A stretch of DNA of 13,433 nt from Spirochaetaceae bacterium (GTDB lineage Bacteria > Spirochaetota > Spirochaetia > SZUA-6 > Bin103). The stretch's first letter is position 1. Each line of letters begins with the position of its first letter. The notes under the pieces are model-generated. The model saw nothing but the letters and a program-made list of their open reading frames with translations, had not been told where the DNA came from and searched no databases. The DNA is taken from assembly GCA_028818385.1 (NCBI GenBank), contig JAPPNY010000230.1:1-13433 (forward strand), in the 5' to 3' direction. This document shows, in pieces, positions 7,336-13,433 of the stretch. The translations under genes and the position numbers were made by a program.

Positions 7336-7606
7336 TAAGGACACGTGCGGTAACAAATGATGCATTTACCATATGGGCAGAGCAATTCTGGCCCGCCACG
7401 TTTCCGCCATCCATGGCCGACTAGATGTCTCTTCCATACAATGCTTTAGTCCATATTTTACAATACCTCCACCTCTCAAGCTGTCAGGATCTAAGCGCCG
7501 TGGGTCGCCCACTCCACTCATACGGTATCGGTTATTTCGTGCTATGCCCTAAGCTCTACATCGTCATCCAACCCTTTCTTCTTGACCCACTACTAGGAGG
7601 AATCGA
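7336..7606 (+). repeat. Spacer repeat copy B, truncated at the IS630 boundary, plus leader of lipoprotein gene
   Basis: This is the counterpart of minus-strand 534-242. The first bases encode KDTCGNK-stop (7338-7361), matching the end of the 65-aa ORF in copy A. The conserved non-coding blocks listed for copy A follow in the same order, and the identical 16-mer lies at 7525-7540. The 5' part of the small ORF is missing: sequence left of the IS (before 6161) does not resemble it. From 7541 to 7606 the leader of the lipoprotein gene follows, with AGGAGG as ribosome binding site. The segment is AT-richer than the dehydrogenase and propeller operons. An open plus-strand frame at 7425-7610 is not conserved with copy A and is not called. 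Confidence 0.7.
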
Positions 7607-8107
7607 ATGAAGACGCTGAGATGCTACGCAGCCTCGGTCGCGGCGTTGCTGCTGCTTGTGGGATGCCCAGACACGGTGGTGCCGCCCGAGATACCCCAAT
7701 CTGGTCAGTTCCCCAACAATCAATATGGCGTGCCGGCATCCATCCTCGGCTACGAGTTGACCGGCACGGTGTTGCGCAACTACAGCGGAGGCCAGTTGTC
7801 GAACGTACCCCGTGGGGATTTCCTGCAGGTGTTCGTCTTCGTGAGTCACGACCAGATCCGTGCTCGCCAAGTGTTCAGCGGAACGCTTAGCCATCTGACG
7901 GGCCGGGAGTTCGATCTCCCAACCCGGAGCTGGAGCTACGACCGGACAGGTACTACGGAAGCTACTCTCGTGTACCGCTTCACGAACGGAACCGTCACCA
8001 CCCAGGTGTTGACGTTCACGGGCTACTTGCGCGGGACCTACCGGAGCGACACTGATCCTTCAGGAAACTGGTCGACCGGGACCTTCGTGATAGAAGAGGG
8101 CGAGTAA
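7607..8107 (+). CDS. Secreted lipoprotein, 166 aa, unknown function
   Basis: The start ATG at 7607 has an AGGAGG ribosome binding site at 7595-7600. A signal peptide (MKTLRCYAASVAALLLLVGC) ends in the lipobox LLVG|C with Cys20, so signal peptidase II should process it and anchor it to a membrane. The mature part begins with a Pro-rich linker and continues as a beta-rich domain of alternating hydrophobic, Thr and Gly residues (GYELTGTVLRNYSGGQ, LVYRFTNGTVTTQVLTFTGY, GNWSTGTFVIEEGE). This looks like a small lipocalin- or transthyretin-like barrel, but no family is certain. The reading frame is intact. It is preceded by spacer copy B and followed by the toxin-antitoxin promoter. It shares the lipobox plus Pro-rich linker plan with the 63-aa lipoprotein at 34-225. 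Confidence 0.8.
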   Translation: MKTLRCYAASVAALLLLVGCPDTVVPPEIPQSGQFPNNQYGVPASILGYELTGTVLRNYSGGQLSNVPRGDFLQVFVFVSHDQIRARQVFSGTLSHLTGREFDLPTRSWSYDRTGTTEATLVYRFTNGTVTTQVLTFTGYLRGTYRSDTDPSGNWSTGTFVIEEGE

Positions 8108-8194
8108 GGCAGCCACGGCTGGGAAGCGGCGGCGAGCTGGTCTACTTTTCAAAATGAGCCCATGACCCAGCGTCAAAAGAGGCGCTCGCCGAGA

Positions 8195-8234
8195 ATGACC
8201 CAGTGCGCGTGTGCTGCATATGATGAGTCATCAT
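8195..8234 (+). promoter_or_regulatory. Promoter and palindromic operator of the toxin-antitoxin pair
   Basis: A sigma-70-like pair lies here: ATGACC at 8195-8200 (-35, four of six) and TATGAT at 8219-8224 (-10, five of six) with an 18-base spacer. A near-perfect dyad, ATGATGAGTCATCAT (8220-8234, odd centre), overlaps the -10 box and is about 36 bases before the antitoxin start. In VapBC-type loci the antitoxin, alone or with the toxin, represses its own promoter by binding such palindromes. The position fits that mode. The nine bases ATGACCCAG occur twice, at 8162 and 8195. A GAGGAG ribosome binding site follows at about 8258. Confidence 0.5.
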
Positions 8235-8270
8235 GCGTCGCTTTGCGAGTCATCCGAGGAGCACCTGACG

Positions 8271-8533
8271 ATGCATCAACTCACGGTTCGAGGATTCGAC
8301 CCTGCCCTAGCCAACAGCATTCGCGACTGGCGAGCAAGGAAGGGATCTCGTTGAACCAGGCGGCGCTCCGCCTCCTACGCCGCGGGGCCGGCCTTGCGGA
8401 CGATCAGGGCTCCGTCGACACCGTGGGCTCATCGCTGGATCACTTCATCGATAGCTGGACGCGAGAGCAAGCGGATGAGATGGACCGCGCTCTTGAGGAC
8501 TTCGAAGGCATCGACAAGTCCATGTGGTCATGA
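8271..8533 (+). CDS. VapB/FitA-like ribbon-helix-helix antitoxin, one-base frame break
   Basis: This is the antitoxin of a type II pair: it should neutralise the downstream PIN-domain RNase and bind the operator at 8220-8234. From ATG 8271 (GAGGAG upstream) it reads MHQLTVRGFDPALANSIRDW RARK, meets a TGA near 8352, and continues one base back as ISLNQAALRLLRRGAGLADD to the stop at 8533. Restoring one base in the GGAAGGG stretch gives 87 aa. The short beta strand (QLTVRGF) followed by two helices, with ISLNQAALRLLRRG, is the ribbon-helix-helix pattern of FitA/VapB-type antitoxins. The acidic tail (ADEMDRALEDFEGIDKSM) would contact the toxin. The stop overlaps the toxin start as ATGA, so the two are coupled. 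As written, only a 27-residue N-terminal peptide would be made. Confidence 0.75.
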
Positions 8534-8921
8534 GGATCTTCCTGGACTCGACGGCCTATTCGCAATTGGCTCGCGGCCATTCGACAGTCGCCGGCGTCGT
8601 GCGCCGATCCCAGGAAGTCGTGCTCTCCGCCGTGGGAGAGCTGCTGTACGGGTATCGACATGGTGCGCGCACGGCTCGGAACATCCGCGAGCTGACGCAT
8701 TCCTGGCGAATCCCTACGTCACCTTCGTACCCGTGAGCCGAATCACGGCGGATCGCTACGCACGAATCGCGGCAGCTCTGAGGGCGAAAGGGCGTCCCAT
8801 GCCCACCAATGACATATGGATAGCAGCCCACGCCATGGAAACGGGAACTGATCTTGTGTCGTCGGACGGCCACTTCGAGCACGTAGACGGGTTGGCCTGG
8901 GTCCCGATACCGGCCGAGTAA
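8530..8921 (+). CDS. VapC-like PIN-domain toxin, one-base frame break
   Basis: This is a metal-dependent single-strand RNase of the PIN family, expected to cut tRNA or another RNA when freed from its antitoxin. ATG 8530 overlaps the antitoxin stop. The N-terminal part reads MRIFLDSTAYSQLARGHSTV ... NIREL. The frame then moves back one base near 8694 into DAFLANPYVTFVPVSRITAD and on to TAA at 8921. With one base restored the length is 130 aa, typical of VapC. Four acidic positions of the active site are visible: Asp6 (FLDSTA), Glu38 (VGELLYG), Asp95 (TNDIWIAAHA) and Asp113 (VSSDGHF). All catalytic residues survive, so inactivation would rest on the single missing base. A hairpin follows the stop. 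Confidence 0.8.
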
Positions 8922-8944
8922 GGAACTGCTGTCAGCAGCGTTCC
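8922..8944. terminator. Possible bidirectional terminator hairpin between convergent genes
   Basis: GGAAC and GCTG pair with CAGC and GTTCC around a short loop, with one bulged base, giving a nine-pair stem. It starts directly after the toxin stop and lies 17 bases beyond the stop of the convergent gene at 8961. The position suits a shared transcription end, but neither side has a real T-run, so the call is tentative. Confidence 0.35.
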
Positions 8945-8960
8945 GGTGACTCCCCGTACG

Positions 8961-9446
8961 TTAGTCCGCGGTCAACCCGTGCCAGTTGCCGCCTTCGAAC
9001 CACTCGAAGAAGAACGCACGGTCCCCTTGATCCGCGATCGCAGCGCCGGCGGCCCTCGCCTGCTTCCGGGCGTCACGCGCCTGGTCGTGGCGTCCGGCGG
9101 CGGCACAGGCCCGAGCGAGTACGTCGTAGGCAAACGCGAAGTCGAAGTCGGCCACCTCCTCGCGATTGGCCTCCGCCAGATCCAGGCAGAGGCGGGCGTG
9201 CCGCAGCGCCTCCTCGCCCATGCCCGCGGCGGCATAGACATTCGCTACCGTCAGCTCGCCGCGCGCACGGTTGGCCACCGTGCCGACCTGTATCCAGTGG
9301 TGGCAGCTCGCGTGAGCGGCGTGAATGTGCGCGTCGCACGTCTCGCGCGTCACCTCCCCGGCGGACAGCGCGTCCCACGTGGTGTTGTTGAGCTCGACGC
9401 CGAACCAGCGATGCGCCGTGGGGAGATCGAAAGGCGGCTCAGCCAT
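8961..9446 (-). CDS. Helical-repeat (TPR-like) protein, 161 aa, unknown function
   Basis: The start ATG at 9446 overlaps the end of the amidohydrolase gene by eight bases. The product is soluble and almost wholly helical. It opens with MAEPPFDLPTAHRWFGVELN, then a conserved-looking AAHASCHHWIQVGT, a helix pair with TPR spacing (VANVYAAAGMGEEALRHARL CLDLAEAN), and a second pair (FAYDVLARACAAAGRHDQAR). The His-rich AHxxxHHW and the HARLCLDL motifs resemble a family of uncharacterised TPR-like proteins I recall from other bacteria, but the function is not known to me. The frame is intact and coding quality is high. Coupling with the amidohydrolase suggests a partner or regulator of that enzyme. 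Confidence 0.75.
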   Translation of the reverse strand: MAEPPFDLPTAHRWFGVELNNTTWDALSAGEVTRETCDAHIHAAHASCHHWIQVGTVANRARGELTVANVYAAAGMGEEALRHARLCLDLAEANREEVADFDFAFAYDVLARACAAAGRHDQARDARKQARAAGAAIADQGDRAFFFEWFEGGNWHGLTAD

Positions 9447-10287
9447 AGCCGTAGAGCCTCCTCGCGTTCTCGCCCAGGATCGAAGCCCGTTCCGCGACGG
9501 TCAGCCAGTCGAAGCCTTCGCGCACCAGGCGCAGCTCGTCGGCCAGCGGCGGCCAGCCATGCGCGACGCGGAGGTGGCCGGGATAGCCGGTGCCCCACAG
9601 GCAGCGGTCGATGCCGAATGCGTCGATCCCACGCTTGATCACCGCGTGCATGTCCCGGAACGGAAACCCCACGTCCGAGCGGCTGTGCACGTCCGAGATC
9701 GTCAGAAAGAGGTTCTCCCGCTCCGCCAAGCGGAGGACCGGATCGTACTCGCGCCAGCCGTCCGCGGCCATGCCCGGCTCCGGATACATCAGGTGATCGA
9801 TGATCCAAGTGATGCCGGGATGGCGGCGCGCGGCGCCGGCGAGCTGGTGCGCGTTGGGGACGCGGTTGTGCACCTTGACGATGCCTCTGCGGTCCTCGAT
9901 CGCTCCGAGGATCAGCCCGGCAGGGGGCGATGTGAGGATCTCGGCGTCCGGATAGTAGTCGGGGTGGAAGCGAAAGCCTCGCATCCCCAACGTGTCCATC
10001 CAGTGCCCGACCAGGTCCGCGCTGCCCGGGTCCAGAGGATCGATCAGGCCGATCGAGCGCAGCCGGCCCGGATGCTTCGAGGCCGCCTCGGCGACGTAGG
10101 TGTTGTCCCAGGTCGACCAACTGGTCTGCACCAGCACCGCGGCGTCGACGCCGTTCGCGTCCATGTCCTCGATCAGCAGCTCCACCGGGGCCGCTTCCTC
10201 GGGCAGCGAGGTGAACGATGATGCGGTCGGACCGATCGGCGCGACCGGCGGCATCTCCCAGACGTGCACGTGCGTGTCGACGATCAT
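9439..10287 (-). CDS. Amidohydrolase-2 family (COG2159) metal-dependent hydrolase, 282 aa
   Basis: This is a TIM-barrel hydrolase or decarboxylase of the amidohydrolase superfamily, cytoplasmic. The start ATG at 10287 gives the classic opening MIVDTHVHVW with the metal ligands His6 and His8. Further candidate ligands are His140 (GIVKVHNR) and His165 (WIIDHL). The fourth-strand to eighth-strand order is typical, and the C-terminus has the family ending ILGENARRLYGYG. The usual Asp of the GTDYP/GSDYP motif after strand 8 is replaced by Gly234 (LWGTGYPGHLR), so the catalytic base may be absent or supplied elsewhere. The ATG overlaps the stop of the beta-propeller gene as ATGA, so an upstream 47-codon extension is rejected. 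Substrate not predictable; relatives act on lactones, aromatic acids and amides. Confidence 0.85.
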   Translation of the reverse strand: MIVDTHVHVWEMPPVAPIGPTASSFTSLPEEAAPVELLIEDMDANGVDAAVLVQTSWSTWDNTYVAEAASKHPGRLRSIGLIDPLDPGSADLVGHWMDTLGMRGFRFHPDYYPDAEILTSPPAGLILGAIEDRRGIVKVHNRVPNAHQLAGAARRHPGITWIIDHLMYPEPGMAADGWREYDPVLRLAERENLFLTISDVHSRSDVGFPFRDMHAVIKRGIDAFGIDRCLWGTGYPGHLRVAHGWPPLADELRLVREGFDWLTVAERASILGENARRLYGYG

Positions 10288-13001
10288 GCCTGTCGCTCCC
10301 CGTACTCTACCCGGACCTCGCGCACGCGCGGGGTGCAGCCGCCGTTGGCCGCTCCCAGCGCCAGCCGGTACTGGATCCAGCGCCCGCGGGTCGCGTCCGC
10401 GCGCAGCGGTTGCCGGCGCCCCAGCCACGGGTCCTCTTCACGCCCACCCCGCCACGGCTCGCCGTCGAGCTGCTCGGGCGTGGCCGCGGTGCGGATCTGC
10501 GCCCGCACCCACGTCGACCGCGCGTGCTCGGCCTCCCAGTCCAGCCGCTGCACGATCGCCCCCTCCGGCAGCCGGTACGGCTCGGAGACGTAGTACTCCT
10601 GCTCCGAGCCGTCGACCTGGTTGCGGGGCTGGGCGAACGCCAGCGAGTGCGGGCCCACCGTCGGCAGGCGCGTGACCCGCTGCTCGCTGAATCCGTCCGG
10701 ACCGTTCCAGTACACGAAGGACTCGCCCACGTGATCGCCGAAGATCTTGTGGTTGGCGATGGCGATGTCGACGCGGCCGTCGCCGTCGAAGTCGGCCGCG
10801 AGGCACCCGGCCGACGAGTGCGCGCGCAGCCGCGTGAAGTCGCCGACGCGGAATCCGGTGTCGCGATTGCCCCAGAAGATGACCGCGTCCACGTCCCGGT
10901 CGACGGCGCTCTGGTAGCCGCAGCTCAGCAGGTCCGGGATCCCGTCGCCGTCGAAGTCGGCGATCGCCAGGCCGTGCCCGCAGTTGGATGGGAGCTGCGT
11001 CTGCCGGTCGGCGCGCAACCCCTCGGGCCCGTTCCAGAAGACGTGGTTGAACGAGTCGTGCGGCTGGCCGGGGTTGGGCTTGCCGCCGCCGAGCAGGAGG
11101 TCGGGATAGCCGTTGCCGGTGATGTCGTGCGCGACCGGATAGCCGGCGCTGAATGAGGTGGGCAGCACCCACGCTCGTTCGGCGCTGAACCCGTCCGGCC
11201 CGCCGCGCAGGATCACGCAGCGGTTGCGCCCGGCCGGCGCGATCGCCAGGTCCAGCCAGCCCGACCGGTCGAAGTCCGCCAGCACCATGCGGCGGGGCGG
11301 GATGTAGTCGCCCGGCCCCTCCAGCACGGTCAGGACCGTCGGATCCTCGAAGTCGAAGCCGCCGCTCCTGCCGCGGTAGATCGTGATCGTCGGGTCATGG
11401 AAGTGCGAGACGATCAGGTCCAGGTAGCCGTCGCGGTCCAGGTCGGCGATCGCGCAGGCCCAGCCCAGCCGGGTCGGGATGACCACGTCGGGCTCGGCGG
11501 AGAAGCCGTCCGGGCCGCCGAAGTAGATGAAGGAGCCGGCATCCAGGTGGATGGCGTTCTCGTAGCTGTTGATCAGGATGACGTCGGCCCAGCCGTCGTC
11601 GTCGACGTCGCAGGCGAGGGCGTCGGCGGCGCCCGGACTGCGCAGGGCTGCCCGGCGGTCGGGCGAGAAGCCGTCCCTTCCCCCGTAGTAAAGGTAGCTG
11701 TCCACCGCCATGTCGGCGCGGCGGCCGGATTGGTTGGCGAACACCACCTGCGGAAGCGGATCGTCGGAGAAGCGGGCAGCGTGCACCCGCCGGGCGCCGT
11801 GCGTCTGCAGCCCCACCGGGTCGGCGAGCTGCCGGCCGCCGCCGGCAAACGCCGGCGAGTCCACCGTGAACGACTCTGCCGTCCGTTGCTGGCAGATCAC
11901 CAGGTCGCAGACGCCGCTGTTGCGCAGGTCTGCCAGCGCCACGTCGCAGGCACGATGGGTGGGCACGGCCAGGCGAGAGGACTCCGCGAAGCCGTCGGCG
12001 CCGCCCCAGTACAGCCAACTGCACTCCCCGCCGTCCTCGAAGTCCCGGCACGCGAAGGCCAGGTCGATCCGGCCGTCGCCGTCGAAATCCCCGGCCGCCA
12101 CCGCCAGGGCGTTGCGGCACGCGAACCGTAACGGCGGGCCGAAGCCGCGGTCGCGGGTGACCGGCACCAGGAACTGCGACGCTCCGCCGGAGACGAACAC
12201 CAGCGGTCCGGAGCCCAGGTAGACGGCGATCGCCAGCGGCGCCACGGCGCCCACGCGCTCGGTCTCGGACAGCTCCTCGGTTTCGGCAAGGTCGGCTGGC
12301 GCCCACCCGTCGGGAGCGGGCACGTCCGACCAGCGCTCCGGGTCGATGCCGCCGACGCCGCCCCAGTAGATGCGCGGCGGCCGGTCGGCCGCGGTCACGA
12401 TCAGCTCCGCGTGGCCATCACCGTCCAGGTCGGCCGCGCCGAGCTGCACGCCCTCGATCGGGGTGTCGACGTACTCCTTGGCCTCTATGCCCAGATCGGT
12501 CTGGGAGAACAGCCGCACCCGCCCCTCGGCCAGGAAGGCCAGGTCCGCGCGGCCGTCGCCGTCGAAGTCGCCGGCGGCCACCGACGTGCAGCGGTGCGCC
12601 GGCAGCACGGTCTGGTAGCGCTCGCTCAGGCCGTCCGGCGATCCGTAGTAGACGTTGGCGTTCATGCGGCCGGCGTTGCCGCTCTTCTCGTTGCCGATGA
12701 CCAGGTCCGCATAGCCGTCGCCCGAGATGTCGGCCACCGCCGCCGTCGCGCTGCCGCCGGCCGGCAGCTCGGTGCGCTCACAGGCGCCGAACACGTCGCG
12801 GTACACGCAGGCCGGCGGCGCCTCCAGGTGGACCTGTGCGTTGCAGAACAGCAGGTCCGCGTAGCCGTCGCGATTCAGGTCCAGGTGATGGATTCGCTGC
12901 AGCACCCCGGCCCGCGACACGTACAGGTTCTGCCCGGCGTTGCCGAAGGTGCCGCGCCGAAACGCCTCGAATCCGCGAGTGACCCAGATACCGTCCTGCA
13001 T
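10284..13001 (-). CDS. FG-GAP/VCBS beta-propeller protein, 905 aa, no signal peptide
   Basis: The protein has about twelve Asp-rich calcium-binding blades of the integrin-alpha/VCBS type. Examples are HHLDLNRDGYADLLF (about 39-52), GDFDGDGRADLAF, ADLDGDGHAELIV, GDFDGDGRIDLAF, ADLDRDGYLDLIV, ADFDGDGIPDLLS and ADFDGDGRVDIAI, spaced roughly 60 residues apart to about residue 790. Each blade pairs with a YYG/YWG-PDGFS motif. Some blades lack the full Asp set (ADLRNSGVCDLVI, HDITGNGYPDLLL). The last 110 residues form a different beta-sandwich-like module (RGRWIQYRLALGAANGG, VREVRVEYG). The start MQDGIWVTRGFEAFRRGTFG is not a signal peptide, unusual for proteins normally outside the cell. The ribosome binding site before 13001 is poor. 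It is the first gene of the operon with the amidohydrolase; its ligand is unknown. Confidence 0.85.
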   Translation of the reverse strand: MQDGIWVTRGFEAFRRGTFGNAGQNLYVSRAGVLQRIHHLDLNRDGYADLLFCNAQVHLEAPPACVYRDVFGACERTELPAGGSATAAVADISGDGYADLVIGNEKSGNAGRMNANVYYGSPDGLSERYQTVLPAHRCTSVAAGDFDGDGRADLAFLAEGRVRLFSQTDLGIEAKEYVDTPIEGVQLGAADLDGDGHAELIVTAADRPPRIYWGGVGGIDPERWSDVPAPDGWAPADLAETEELSETERVGAVAPLAIAVYLGSGPLVFVSGGASQFLVPVTRDRGFGPPLRFACRNALAVAAGDFDGDGRIDLAFACRDFEDGGECSWLYWGGADGFAESSRLAVPTHRACDVALADLRNSGVCDLVICQQRTAESFTVDSPAFAGGGRQLADPVGLQTHGARRVHAARFSDDPLPQVVFANQSGRRADMAVDSYLYYGGRDGFSPDRRAALRSPGAADALACDVDDDGWADVILINSYENAIHLDAGSFIYFGGPDGFSAEPDVVIPTRLGWACAIADLDRDGYLDLIVSHFHDPTITIYRGRSGGFDFEDPTVLTVLEGPGDYIPPRRMVLADFDRSGWLDLAIAPAGRNRCVILRGGPDGFSAERAWVLPTSFSAGYPVAHDITGNGYPDLLLGGGKPNPGQPHDSFNHVFWNGPEGLRADRQTQLPSNCGHGLAIADFDGDGIPDLLSCGYQSAVDRDVDAVIFWGNRDTGFRVGDFTRLRAHSSAGCLAADFDGDGRVDIAIANHKIFGDHVGESFVYWNGPDGFSEQRVTRLPTVGPHSLAFAQPRNQVDGSEQEYYVSEPYRLPEGAIVQRLDWEAEHARSTWVRAQIRTAATPEQLDGEPWRGGREEDPWLGRRQPLRADATRGRWIQYRLALGAANGGCTPRVREVRVEYGERQA

Positions 13002-13433
13002 TCAACCGATTATGGATGGCAAAGCCAACCGTGGGTACCGCCAGCGCATGTGGCGAGATTCCACTCTCGGCAGAGTTGGTGCCAAGAGCACAGGCGGACT
13101 CACACCACCTTCCGTTCTGAGCATGCGGCAGCCCGTGTGCGGAGAATCCCAGGCATCCGCCAGGCCCGTCGGCGCACTCCCCAGGGGGCGGCGTGTAAGA
13201 CCTGAATCGAGACTGCGTCCGCGATCTAATCGACTGGAAACAGGCTGAGGCACTACCCTTTGACCCGACTGCGAGTCGCTTGTACACGGAGTCCGATATG
13301 CGCTAGAGTGCTTCCTTCCTCGACGAAAGTACGCTTTCGGCTTCAGGGACTGCTCATCTGAGCAGTCTCGCGTACTATTGAGCCCGGATTATTCGCGCCG
13401 CGGGCCGAAAACTGGCTGAATTGAGGCTCGGAG
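13002..13433. other. Upstream region without a supported gene
   Basis: Several open frames cross this stretch on both strands, but their products are Arg/Ser/Pro-rich and show no start signals or motifs, so none is called. Two hairpins are visible near the right end: CGAAAG-TACG-CTTTCG at 13324-13339 and GACTGCTC-ATCT-GAGCAGTC at 13348-13367. Neither is followed by a T-run. The promoter of the propeller operon should lie here on the minus strand, but I see no convincing -35/-10 pair. Confidence 0.5.

Noticed and set aside
7425..7610. 61-codon plus-strand ORF before the lipoprotein gene
   Set aside because: It covers the ribosome binding site and start of the better gene at 7607, has no ribosome binding site of its own, and its frame is not kept in spacer copy A.
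10284..13001. Repeated GC-rich words such as CCGTCGCCGTCGAAGTC as a CRISPR or tandem DNA array
   Set aside because: They encode the DGDGDFD-type calcium loops of the propeller blades and are spaced at protein-blade intervals, so they are coding repeats.
12778..13287. Minus-strand ORF running from 13287 into the propeller gene
   Set aside because: Low-complexity product with no ribosome binding site. It overlaps the real propeller start in another frame and has no domain.

Overview
The window looks like a piece of a high-GC genome from an uncultivated, Gram-negative-type environmental bacterium. Two proteins carry lipobox signal peptides, and there is a large FG-GAP/VCBS beta-propeller protein, a COG2159-type amidohydrolase and a run of NAD(P)-dependent dehydrogenases. 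That mix is common in soil, marine and sponge-associated candidate phyla such as Latescibacterota, Poribacteria or Entotheonella. The placement is an inference from gene content; there is no rRNA or tRNA here to fix it.

Layout. (1) 34-706, minus: a tiny lipoprotein gene, a 285-base AT-richer spacer, and a 65-codon ORF with one frame break. (2) 749-4446, minus: a tightly packed operon of SDR oxidoreductase, 3-hydroxyacyl-CoA dehydrogenase-like enzyme, D-2-hydroxyacid dehydrogenase (broken) and an unknown 315-aa protein (broken). The dehydrogenases overlap by four bases. (3) 4531-5968, minus: two unknown membrane proteins, with a long hairpin upstream of one of them. (4) 6121-7337: a (TGAAC)8 tract abutting an IS630-family element whose transposase has three frame breaks. 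(5) 7336-8107, plus: the second copy of the ORF-end/spacer/lipoprotein arrangement of region 1, cut exactly at the IS end. (6) 8195-8921, plus: a VapBC-like toxin-antitoxin pair with a promoter/operator dyad; both genes are broken. (7) 8961-13001, minus: an overlapping three-gene operon of 905-aa beta-propeller protein, amidohydrolase and helical-repeat protein. 13002-13433 holds no gene I can support.

How the genes work together. The dehydrogenase operon probably oxidises or reduces successive hydroxy/keto groups of one small substrate, such as a sugar acid or hydroxyacyl compound; the substrate cannot be read from sequence. The propeller/amidohydrolase/helical-repeat operon is a second probable catabolic or sensing unit. 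The middle (4.5-8.9 kb) is an accessory patch with an IS, a toxin-antitoxin pair, small membrane or lipoproteins and duplicated spacers.

Two observations stand out. First, all nine frame breaks I can place are one-base losses with the same sign, and restoring one base each gives whole-codon lengths in every single-break gene. This suggests either deletion-prone consensus errors (long-read assembly) or a wave of recent decay. Second, a diverged duplicate of an unrecognised small-ORF/spacer/lipoprotein module exists, one copy of which ends precisely at the IS630 boundary.
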